Shown here in pieces: positions 6,711 to 11,757 of a DNA stretch of 11,757 nt (its first letter is position 1; every line of letters begins with the position of its first letter). Origin of the DNA: Spirochaetia bacterium. Lineage in GTDB: Bacteria > Spirochaetota > Spirochaetia > Treponematales > Breznakiellaceae. Under the pieces are notes generated by a model, which was given only the letters and a program-made list of their open reading frames with translations, did not search any database and was not told the origin of the DNA. A program made the translations under genes and the position numbers. The stretch lies in assembly GCA_025997715.1 (NCBI GenBank), contig BNUY01000097.1:1-11757 (forward strand), given 5' to 3'.

Positions 6711-8237
6711 ATGGCGTTTTCGTTTTTTAGTTGGCTTATCTCCTCCATTACCGGCGGGCCTAATCCGGAACGGGCTAAAAAACGGGCGCTGAAGCGGATG
6801 ACGAAGATGCTGGCGGCTAATAAATACGGGAACTTCTACCGGGTAAAGACCGAAGAGGTGACGGCTGAGCTTGCCCAATTCTTTTTCAAGGTGTATAAAA
6901 CCGTTTCCCCGGCCCAAACCCCGCTCCAGAATGCGGCCCAATCAAGCCGCCTAAGGCTGGCCGCTATCCATGCCTTTCTGGATCAAACGCAGTTGGCTAT
7001 CCTGGAGGGGCTTTCCCTGGAAAGCATTGAAAAGCGGGCGGAGGAAATACCCTCCGGGACCCTTGCCCGGCAAATGCAGAATGAATTCGACCAGTTTGAG
7101 GAGGGCTTTGATCCGGAGCGGGTAAATGCCATTGATAATTGTTATACGCTCATCCTGGGGATGGCCAAATTTGTTACCTACGACTTTTATTTTCTGCTCC
7201 GAAAGTTTGATCCCCAGTTACGTGTGTTCGCGGCGATACCGGGGGCAGCGGTTTCCGATGGGATTAAGGATTTTCTGGAACTGACCGCCTGCCTTGATAC
7301 GGATCGGGACTGGAATATGGCCTTTACGGTGCTCCGGGACTTCAAAGGGGCGGAGGTGGTTAATCCCAAACTCTGGGAAAAGATGCTGTCCGAAATACAG
7401 GAGGTGAAACGCTCCGGTATCCTGGAGATGCTGGTCCGCTTTATTACCAAGGACCCGGACTGGGGATGGGAGCCCCGCCTGACCCGGGCGCATATCACCG
7501 GGGAGTACCTGGAATCTATCAGGACTGAAATATTTGATCACCTTAATCGGATCACCACCGCTAAACAGGACGCCCGGATTGCCGAATATGCCCGGCAGTT
7601 TTTTGGTGACGGCAACATGGATCGCCTGACATTCTATACCGAAGGGAACAGTCAACTGTATAAAAAGCGCAATTTTAACGGCTTTGTCTTTGCCCGGGGG
7701 CTCAACTATGTAATCGTTTTTTTGACGGATGAGGGCGCGCAATTACAGTTTTTGTCGGACCTGATTCTGGTCCGGGGGCAATGGGTTGCCCCTGCCCTGT
7801 ACCGTCCCCTGTCGGAATCGGTACGGCTGTTGGTAAGCCTTCCCGGGAAGATTAAAGCCCTGGACGATTCCCTCATGGACCAGGGCTCCTACGGTCTCAA
7901 ACTGGAAAGGGCGTTCACCAAAACTATCCAGAGCAAAAGCCTGATACGGAATATCAATGCAAACCTCGCCCGGATTGACGCCGAGGCGCGGCTTATCATC
8001 ACCGATGCAATCTTCAATCTTTCTGTTATAGCAGACAGCCTCAAGGACATCCTTGAGGATTATCGAAGAAGCTTTCCGCTGATTATCCTGAACTGGGAGG
8101 AATTGGCGCCCTTTTCCAATGGCGACCTGGAAAGCCAGATCTCCGGGATGCACAAGCGCTTGGATGATTTATTGGATTTGCTGCACCTGGTCGTGCAGGA
8201 TTCGGACGAAGATACTGATGCGGAGGCGGAGCGCTAA
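6711..8237 (+). CDS. Large conserved spirochaete protein of unknown function (DUF5312-like)
   Basis: A 508-residue soluble protein with no signal peptide or obvious membrane helix. I see no nucleotide-binding or metal-site motif. It is rich in amphipathic helices, with distinctive stretches such as ITKDPDWGWEPRL and a glutamate/aspartate-rich tail (QDSDEDTDAEAE). It resembles the spirochaete-limited family Pfam calls DUF5312, from memory and unverified. The ATG is 16 bases after the rny stop and its own stop overlaps the ymdB start in TAATG, so it is translated together with RNase Y and YmdB. That placement suggests a role in RNA turnover or membrane-associated RNase Y assemblies, by context only. 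Composition matches the core genes, so there is no sign of recent transfer. Confidence 0.75.
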   Translation: MAFSFFSWLISSITGGPNPERAKKRALKRMTKMLAANKYGNFYRVKTEEVTAELAQFFFKVYKTVSPAQTPLQNAAQSSRLRLAAIHAFLDQTQLAILEGLSLESIEKRAEEIPSGTLARQMQNEFDQFEEGFDPERVNAIDNCYTLILGMAKFVTYDFYFLLRKFDPQLRVFAAIPGAAVSDGIKDFLELTACLDTDRDWNMAFTVLRDFKGAEVVNPKLWEKMLSEIQEVKRSGILEMLVRFITKDPDWGWEPRLTRAHITGEYLESIRTEIFDHLNRITTAKQDARIAEYARQFFGDGNMDRLTFYTEGNSQLYKKRNFNGFVFARGLNYVIVFLTDEGAQLQFLSDLILVRGQWVAPALYRPLSESVRLLVSLPGKIKALDDSLMDQGSYGLKLERAFTKTIQSKSLIRNINANLARIDAEARLIITDAIFNLSVIADSLKDILEDYRRSFPLIILNWEELAPFSNGDLESQISGMHKRLDDLLDLLHLVVQDSDEDTDAEAER

Positions 8238-9091
8238 TGATAGTAAAGCTTATCATGATTGGGGATGTGGTGGGGGAGCCGGGGCTGGCTGTCCTGGAAA
8301 AGCTGCTTCCCCCGCTTATTGCACAGGAAGAGGCGGACTTTGTGGTGGTGAACGGGGAAAACGCCGCCGCCGGTTTCGGCATAACCGAAACTGAAAAGGC
8401 GCGTATCCTCAATGCCGGGGCGGATATTATCACCACGGGGAACCATGTCTGGGAGAAACGGGAGTTCTGGCCCGCCCTGGACACGGAAGAACGGGTTCTG
8501 CGGCCGGCGAATTATCCTGGAAAACCGGTGGGCCGGGGTTGGACATTGCTCAAAAAAAACAAAACGCGCTGGCTGGTGATTAATCTCCAGGGCCGTGAAC
8601 TGATGACCCCCATCGACTGCCCCTTTCGGGCCTTTGCCTGTGTTGAAACCCTGGATGCCCATGCCACTGAATTCCATCCCCTCCTGAATGCCGATGGTTC
8701 CATCCCCGACTTTCTGAAAAGGACCGATGCTATTGTGCTGGTTGATTTTCATGCGGAATCCACCCGGGAAAAGGAAGCCCTGGGCTTTTATCTGGACGGC
8801 AAGGCGGCCGTGGTGGCGGGTACCCATACCCATGTGCAAACCGCGGATGAAAAGGTGCTGCCCCTGGGCACCGCCTATATCACCGACCTGGGAATGACCG
8901 GCGTGTCCGGCGGGGTTATCGGCATGGACGCTGCGGTGTGCCAGGACCGGGCCCGAACCCAGGTGCTGTACCGCATGACCTGCGCCGCCCCAACGCCTGC
9001 AGAGCCGCCGGAACTCCAGGGGATAGTGGTGGAAATTGACCGGGAAATGAGAAGGGCGGTTTCCATACGAAGGGTGCGGATTAAAGAATAA
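8237..9091 (+). CDS. ymdB: YmdB-family metallophosphoesterase (2',3'-cyclic-nucleotide phosphodiesterase)
   Basis: A 284-residue cytoplasmic dinuclear-metal phosphoesterase; Bacillus YmdB hydrolyses 2',3'-cyclic nucleotides and affects biofilm and motility expression. All metal-ligand motifs are present: GDVVG (D10), NGENA (E41), TGNHVW (N69, H70), DFHAE (H172) and GTHTHVQTAD (H197, H199). The length matches the family. Its ATG overlaps the stop of the preceding gene. The rny-ymdB link is conserved in Firmicutes and is kept here with one gene inserted. It ends in RIKE-TAA, and the last 14 coding and stop bases plus three more form the left arm of a 17-bp inverted repeat (9078-9094). Confidence 0.96.
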   Translation: MIVKLIMIGDVVGEPGLAVLEKLLPPLIAQEEADFVVVNGENAAAGFGITETEKARILNAGADIITTGNHVWEKREFWPALDTEERVLRPANYPGKPVGRGWTLLKKNKTRWLVINLQGRELMTPIDCPFRAFACVETLDAHATEFHPLLNADGSIPDFLKRTDAIVLVDFHAESTREKEALGFYLDGKAAVVAGTHTHVQTADEKVLPLGTAYITDLGMTGVSGGVIGMDAAVCQDRARTQVLYRMTCAAPTPAEPPELQGIVVEIDREMRRAVSIRRVRIKE

Positions 9092-9209
9092 GCTGGAAAA
9101 TTAGTGGGGGGTCCTGTCAGTAGGGAAAGAATGGGACCCCCCAGGGGTTCCCCCCATTCTTTCCCTACCGCCACCCCTAATACTATGCAATAAGCTTATT
9201 CTTTAATCC
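9078..9209. repeat. Nested inverted repeats after ymdB
   Basis: The outer arms are 9078-9094 (GGATTAAAGAATAAGCT, including the ymdB stop) and its exact complement at 9193-9209, 17 bp with no mismatch. Inside, TTAG (9101-9104) faces CTAA (9177-9180), then GTAGGGAAAGAATGGG (9120-9135) faces its exact complement (9153-9168). Innermost, ACCCC (9136-9140) faces GGGGT (9144-9148) with a three-base loop. The whole could fold as one long interrupted hairpin of about 130 bases between convergent ymdB and the GerMN gene. It may terminate both transcripts, though no T-run follows, or be a small non-coding mobile repeat. Confidence 0.8.
9165..9182 (-). repeat. Dispersed repeat, copy 1 (partner at 11590-11607)
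   Basis: On the minus strand this reads TATTAGGGGTGGCGGTAG and matches 11590-11607 on the plus strand at 17 of 18 bases. It forms the right edge of the nested inverted repeat. Similarity fades beyond it (both continue with A/G-rich sequence). A second 10-mer, GTGGGGGGTC, is also shared (9104-9113 and 11520-11529). Confidence 0.6.
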
Positions 9210-9214
9210 TTTAT

Positions 9215-9240
9215 GCGCTTGCATTAGGCGCTTGCGTTAG
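9215..9240. repeat. Two tandem 13-base repeats
   Basis: GCGCTTGCATTAG (9215-9227) is followed directly by GCGCTTGCGTTAG (9228-9240), one mismatch, then a degenerate partial copy (TGGCTTAG, 9241-9248) that runs into the stop of the GerMN gene. Confidence 0.7.
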
Positions 9241-9244
9241 TGGC

Positions 9245-10027
9245 TTAGAAGGAATTTCTGGTTAGGGGGCTTCCGATCTTGATTCGTTCGCCGAGGTACT
9301 CAACTATGCGGCCTTCTATGAGGATCTGCACATCGGCAATGTTGGGAAATTCTGTGGCGGTCCAGATAAGCTGCCGCAGTTGGCCCACATAGCCCTCCAC
9401 ACCATAGCTGTTAAACTGAAACTCCTCACTAAAATTGATATAGGCGGTGGAGCCCCGGACTTGTACGCTGAGTAATGCGGCCTCCGGAGGGATCAGGGTG
9501 ATAAGGCCCCGGCGCTTTTCCTCCGCTGTGGGTCCCTGGAGCAGAACCTTTAAGGTGTCCGTCAGGGGGGAATTCGATGCCGCGATGGTTCGGGTAACCG
9601 GAATACGCAGGATGGCGCCCTCCCCGTCAACCTGGATGAAGTAGAAGGTCCGGTTCTGGGTTTTCTCCGCAACGGGAGGCTGTTGGGTCTCTGCCGCAGG
9701 ATTGGTTTCCGTGACCGCAGTGCCCGGCGGGGAATCTTCTGCAGGAAGCAGCGGGGGTTCATCGGCAACGGTGTCGGTCTCCACCGGAACGGCTCCGGGG
9801 GTCCGGGAAGAGGTTACGGTTTCGTTTTTAGGGGAGGAGGGATCCAGAAGGCCCGTATTTTCGAGGGTGGACCGAATGCGTGGGGCGTTCACAAAAAAAA
9901 GGCTGAGAATCACAATAAAAAACAGGGTCCAGAAGATAAGTCCCACCGGTTTTTTCGGCTTCTGCATCGATGGCGGCATCGGCATTGACGGAGGCACAAA
10001 TTCTTTCGGAGGCTTACGAACTGCCAT
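9245..10027 (-). CDS. Membrane-anchored GerMN-domain protein
   Basis: A 260-residue protein. A short proline-rich cytoplasmic N-terminus (1-26) is followed by one membrane helix (about 27-46, GLIFWTLFFIVILSLFFV) and a low-complexity Pro/Thr/Glu linker (about 55-125). The C-terminal GerMN (sporulation/spore germination) domain covers about 125-250, with FYFIQVDGEGAILRIPVTR, TDTLKVLLQGPTAEEKRRGL and STAYINFSEEF. GerMN domains are extracytoplasmic and in several bacteria are tied to cell-envelope or division machinery; no germination role is implied in a spirochaete. The start at 10027 has no Shine-Dalgarno and an AT-rich TATAAT lies only three bases before it. A start at M15 or later would keep the membrane helix but has no better site. 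Divergent from the ATL gene, 56 bases between starts. Confidence 0.85.
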   Translation of the reverse strand: MAVRKPPKEFVPPSMPMPPSMQKPKKPVGLIFWTLFFIVILSLFFVNAPRIRSTLENTGLLDPSSPKNETVTSSRTPGAVPVETDTVADEPPLLPAEDSPPGTAVTETNPAAETQQPPVAEKTQNRTFYFIQVDGEGAILRIPVTRTIAASNSPLTDTLKVLLQGPTAEEKRRGLITLIPPEAALLSVQVRGSTAYINFSEEFQFNSYGVEGYVGQLRQLIWTATEFPNIADVQILIEGRIVEYLGERIKIGSPLTRNSF

Positions 10028-10083
10028 GATATTATAGTAGAAGAAATAGCCCCCGGGGTCAATAATAGGGTAGAATACACCCT
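10028..10083. promoter_or_regulatory. Short divergent promoter region for the GerMN and ATL genes
   Basis: Only 56 bases separate the two start codons. On the minus strand TTGACC is followed after 17 bases by TACTAT, placing the start point at or next to the GerMN ATG. On the plus strand TAGAAT (10071-10076) ends seven bases before the ATL ATG, inside a small inverted repeat AGGGT/ACCCT (10067-10083). Neither gene has a Shine-Dalgarno. Leaderless transcripts would fit both, but the boxes are weak. Confidence 0.35.
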
Positions 10084-10401
10084 ATGAAAGAGTTCCATGA
10101 ATCCACCCTCAATATCCTTGCGGCCATCAGGGCGGTCCCGGCAGGCCGGGTTTCCAGTTACCGGGACATAGCCCATGCCGCAGGTCTACCCAATGGCGCC
10201 CGCCAGGTAGCCCGAATCCTCCATTCCCTGGGAGAAACGGAAAACCTTCCCTGGCACCGGATCATCAAAGCCGACGGCCGCATCGCCCTGGGCGCCGGGA
10301 ACGGCCGGGAACTCCAAATCACCCTCCTCCGCTCCGAGGGGGTAAAGGTGAGCAAGACCGGCACAGTAGATATGGAACGATACAGCTACCGTGAAAGCTA
10401 G
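10084..10401 (+). CDS. Alkyltransferase-like protein (ATL), Cys replaced by Trp
   Basis: A 105-residue single-domain homologue of O6-alkylguanine-DNA alkyltransferase. The fold's landmarks are present: VPAGRVSSYRDIA with Y26, the arginine finger R40 in NGARQV, and the active-site loop LPWHRII. In true alkyltransferases this loop reads PCHR; here the acceptor Cys is Trp57, 17 residues after the Arg finger as expected. ATL proteins cannot remove the alkyl group. They bind and flip O6-alkylguanine and hand the lesion to nucleotide-excision repair (known for E. coli and yeast members). The N-terminal domain of Ada/Ogt is absent, which is normal for ATLs. No Shine-Dalgarno is visible. Followed by a clear terminator at 10469. 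Acts on DNA in the cytoplasm. Confidence 0.93.
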   Translation: MKEFHESTLNILAAIRAVPAGRVSSYRDIAHAAGLPNGARQVARILHSLGETENLPWHRIIKADGRIALGAGNGRELQITLLRSEGVKVSKTGTVDMERYSYRES

Positions 10402-10468
10402 CCGGCCAAGCCGCTACTGCGGCGCAGCGTATAGCGTATGTTATGTGCCGTATTTTCTGCTACGCTAG

Positions 10469-10506
10469 CCGTGCGCCATGGAGGGCGCACGGTGTTCTCT
10501 TTTATT
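10469..10506 (+). terminator. Rho-independent terminator after the ATL gene
   Basis: CCGTGCGCC (10469-10477) and GGCGCACGG (10484-10492) form a perfect 9-bp GC-rich stem with loop ATGGAG, followed by the T-rich TGTTCTCTTTTATT. It lies 68 bases after the ATL stop. A smaller stem GCCGC/GCGGC at 10410-10423 precedes it. Confidence 0.8.
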
Positions 10507-10507
10507 G

Positions 10508-10532
10508 AATTTTAAATAGTACTCTTAAAATT
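10508..10532 (-). terminator. AT-rich hairpin at the end of the ADP-ribosylglycohydrolase gene
   Basis: AATTTTAA (10508-10515) and TTAAAATT (10525-10532) form a perfect 8-bp stem with a nine-base loop that overlaps the stop codon of the minus-strand gene. No T-run follows on the minus strand, so termination would be weak; the GC-rich stem beyond it may help. Confidence 0.3.
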
Positions 10533-11355
10533 ATATTAAAATGTCTATTGATTTAATACTATAATTTATCCCGTATTGTGTTAAATATTTATTGTAAAAA
10601 CTATTAAATATAATTTTCATTTCTTCTGTAATTTTTTTACTAGCAAAATCTATAATTTGAATAGGTATATATTTATAAAATGCCTCAGAAATACTACCAG
10701 TAATACAACATATTGTATCTGTATCGCCACCAATAGAAATGGCAATTTGAATAGAATTAATAAAATCATCACTTTCTAAAAAGGCAATTATTGCTTCTGG
10801 GACAGTTCCTTGACAACTTCCATCAAATTTGTAATGTTTTCGAATGTTTTTTATTTCATTATTTAAATTATAATTAAATTCATTTTCAATATAATATTTT
10901 ATTTCATCTTTTGATTTATTATTTCGAGCTAAATATATGGCTGCGGCTATCGCCTTAGCCCCCTTTATTCCTTCTTTATGATTGTGTGTAACAGCAGCAG
11001 ATTTTTCGGCTTCCTGCAATGTTTCTTCCATAGTGTCAAAAGCCCACCCTATTGGACTAACTCTCATTGCCGATCCATTACCCCAGCTTTTATATGGTTT
11101 TGGATTTTTTTTCTTTAACCATTTCTTAAAACGGCTTCCATATCCGCTGTTGATATATTTTCTTCCCCATTGTATAAATGTTCTCCTATAATCTTTATCT
11201 GATAGTATTGCATCTGCAGCCGCAATTGTCAAAACGGTATCGTCAGTATATAAACATTTTTGATTTATCAATTCAATTTCTTCTGGTCTTTCTGTTTTAT
11301 GATTGCTAAATTCATATATTGATCCACATATATCACCAATTATTGCCCCATACAT
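10531..11355 (-). CDS. DraG-type ADP-ribosylglycohydrolase
   Basis: A 274-residue enzyme of the ADP-ribosylglycohydrolase (DraG/ARH) family, which removes ADP-ribose from proteins or other targets with two Mg ions. Visible motifs: MYGAIIGDICGS at the N-terminus, metal-binding TDDT (37-40), WGNGSAMRVSPIG (91-103) and SIGGDTDT (207-214), so all acidic metal ligands are present. The ATG at 11355 is chosen because GGGAG lies nine bases upstream; a TTG at 11364 directly abuts the Shine-Dalgarno. Base composition is extremely AT-rich with AAA/AAT/ATA codons, quite unlike the GC-rich neighbours, which points to horizontal acquisition. It stands alone with its own promoter, and no ADP-ribosyltransferase lies beside it. 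The target is unknown; defence, toxin reversal or regulation are all possible. Confidence 0.93.
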   Translation of the reverse strand: MYGAIIGDICGSIYEFSNHKTERPEEIELINQKCLYTDDTVLTIAAADAILSDKDYRRTFIQWGRKYINSGYGSRFKKWLKKKNPKPYKSWGNGSAMRVSPIGWAFDTMEETLQEAEKSAAVTHNHKEGIKGAKAIAAAIYLARNNKSKDEIKYYIENEFNYNLNNEIKNIRKHYKFDGSCQGTVPEAIIAFLESDDFINSIQIAISIGGDTDTICCITGSISEAFYKYIPIQIIDFASKKITEEMKIIFNSFYNKYLTQYGINYSIKSIDILI

Positions 11356-11380
11356 TTTGAACAACTCCCTTTATTATCCA

Positions 11381-11408
11381 ATAATATTAATATTTTAATA
11401 ATTGTCAA
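11381..11408 (-). promoter_or_regulatory. Promoter of the ADP-ribosylglycohydrolase gene
   Basis: On the minus strand a perfect TTGACA (11408-11403) is followed after 16 bases of pure A/T by TATTAT (11386-11381, 5 of 6 consensus). The leader before the ATG is about 20 bases and contains AGGGAG. This is the best-matching promoter of the AT-rich gene. Confidence 0.7.
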
Positions 11409-11430
11409 GCCTTCATCCGTTTTTCTTCGA

Positions 11431-11446
11431 ACCGCATGGAGGCGGT
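11431..11446. repeat. Small hairpin with loop ATGGAG
   Basis: ACCGC (11431-11435) and GCGGT (11442-11446) flank ATGGAG, the same six-base loop as the terminator at 10469-10492. No T-run on either strand. It marks the point where composition returns from AT-rich to GC-rich. Confidence 0.45.
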
Positions 11447-11589
11447 GAGACTATTCAGAAATTTCAGAAAAAATGGCGCATAACGTAATTTATAAGCCAA
11501 AACAGCCGCAACATGAGATGTGGGGGGTCGAAGTTTTTTCCCCCTTCCAGCCCCGCGATCTCAGGGAAAAGGATATGCCCCCATAAAGG

Positions 11590-11607
11590 TATTAGGGGTG
11601 GCAGTAG
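11590..11607 (+). repeat. Dispersed repeat, copy 2
   Basis: TATTAGGGGTGGCAGTAG, matching the minus strand of 9165-9182 at 17 of 18 bases. It lies about 90 bases before the transposase start. Confidence 0.6.
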
Positions 11608-11662
11608 AAAAGTACGGGAAGGACCCTCCGGGCTAACGTTTATACACAAGTTCAGAAACGTA

Positions 11663-11671
11663 TGGTATAAT
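11663..11671 (+). promoter_or_regulatory. Extended -10 promoter for the transposase
   Basis: TGGTATAAT, a perfect -10 with the TGn extension. No good -35 (TACACA at the expected place). The start point would be near 11678, giving a leader of about 20 bases that contains GGGAGG (11685-11690). Confidence 0.55.
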
Positions 11672-11698
11672 AAGGGAAATCCTTGGGAGGGAGAACAA

Positions 11699-11757
11699 AT
11701 GGTCACGATAGATGGGAGCAACCGGTTTAAAGACAGGCGCTTGGGAAAAAGGGGGGC
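11699..11757 (+). CDS. Start of a probable IS4/Tn5-type transposase, cut by the window edge
   Basis: ATG at 11699 with GGGAGG eight bases upstream and an extended -10 promoter. Nineteen codons are visible, MVTIDGSNRFKDRRLGKRG. The motif F-K-D-x-R-L-G-K-R resembles the N-terminal DNA-binding segment of Tn5/IS4-family transposases, which often reads like FGDKRLxKR. Too short for certainty; the catalytic DDE domain would lie beyond the window. Supported by the repeat-rich upstream sequence. Confidence 0.5.
   Translation, partial: MVTIDGSNRFKDRRLGKRG

Larger units (their letters stand above)
11447..11698. other. Non-coding repeat-bearing region ahead of the transposase start
   Basis: No convincing gene is seen. 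The stretch holds two neighbouring TTCAGAAA-type repeats (11454-11461 and 11463-11469) with another at 11651-11658, the 10-mer GTGGGGGGTC shared with the ymdB 3' region (11520-11529) and the dispersed repeat copy 2 (11590-11607). It probably includes one end of an insertion sequence whose limits cannot be fixed because the other end is outside the window. Confidence 0.4.

Noticed and set aside
5210..6748. Long open frame (about 500 codons) on the minus strand across rny
   Set aside because: It mirrors the codon bias of a well-supported RNase Y gene, has no family resemblance and no ribosome-binding site.
9092..9244. CRISPR array or small RNA gene in the repeat-rich gap
   Set aside because: The repeats are inverted or tandem without spacers, and no promoter is visible for an independent RNA.
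11464..11721. 85-codon minus-strand frame
   Set aside because: It overlaps the transposase promoter and start, has no ribosome-binding site and encodes a low-information sequence; more likely a by-product of the repeats.

Overview
The window looks like chromosomal DNA of a spirochaete, probably a fairly GC-rich Treponema of the gut-symbiont type. The grounds are a large cytoplasmic protein resembling a spirochaete-restricted family of unknown function placed between rny and ymdB, a GerMN-domain anchored protein, and a mix of GC-rich core genes with AT-rich accessory genes. The species cannot be named from sequence alone.

Layout. 1-1074: 3' part of tyrS (+), whose last codons and stop lie inside a perfect 34-bp palindrome. 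1090-3337: a minus-strand pair, murJ (lipid II flippase) followed by a HAD phosphatase/phosphoglucomutase-like gene, separated by one base. 3408-5051: an AT-richer accessory patch in which every gene is damaged or seems to need recoding. It holds a secreted YfaP-like protein split by a frameshift at an A AAA AAG heptamer, an LPP20-like lipoprotein with TGA at the lipobox -1 position, a Phd/YefM antitoxin frameshifted near its C-terminus, and a start-less 3' gene remnant. 5081-9091: a well-formed promoter drives rny (RNase Y), the spirochaete protein and ymdB, an RNA-turnover operon with tight spacing. 9078-9244: nested inverted repeats and a short tandem repeat between convergent ymdB and the GerMN gene. 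9245-10401: a divergent pair, the GerMN-domain protein (-) and an alkyltransferase-like (ATL) DNA-repair protein (+) with Trp in place of the catalytic Cys. 10469-11408: a terminator, then a very AT-rich DraG-type ADP-ribosylglycohydrolase gene (-) with its own strong promoter. 11431-11757: repeat-rich DNA and the first 19 codons of a likely IS4/Tn5-type transposase (+).

How the parts relate. The core genes (tyrS, murJ, rny, ymdB) are intact housekeeping functions in translation, peptidoglycan export and mRNA decay. The accessory genes look like two separate acquisitions: one decaying at 3.4-5.05 kb, and one at 10.5-11.4 kb that appears intact and lies next to a mobile element. The most notable observations are the three independent single-base lesions (or recoding signals) in three neighbouring genes, and the palindromic and inverted-repeat elements at the ends of tyrS and ymdB.
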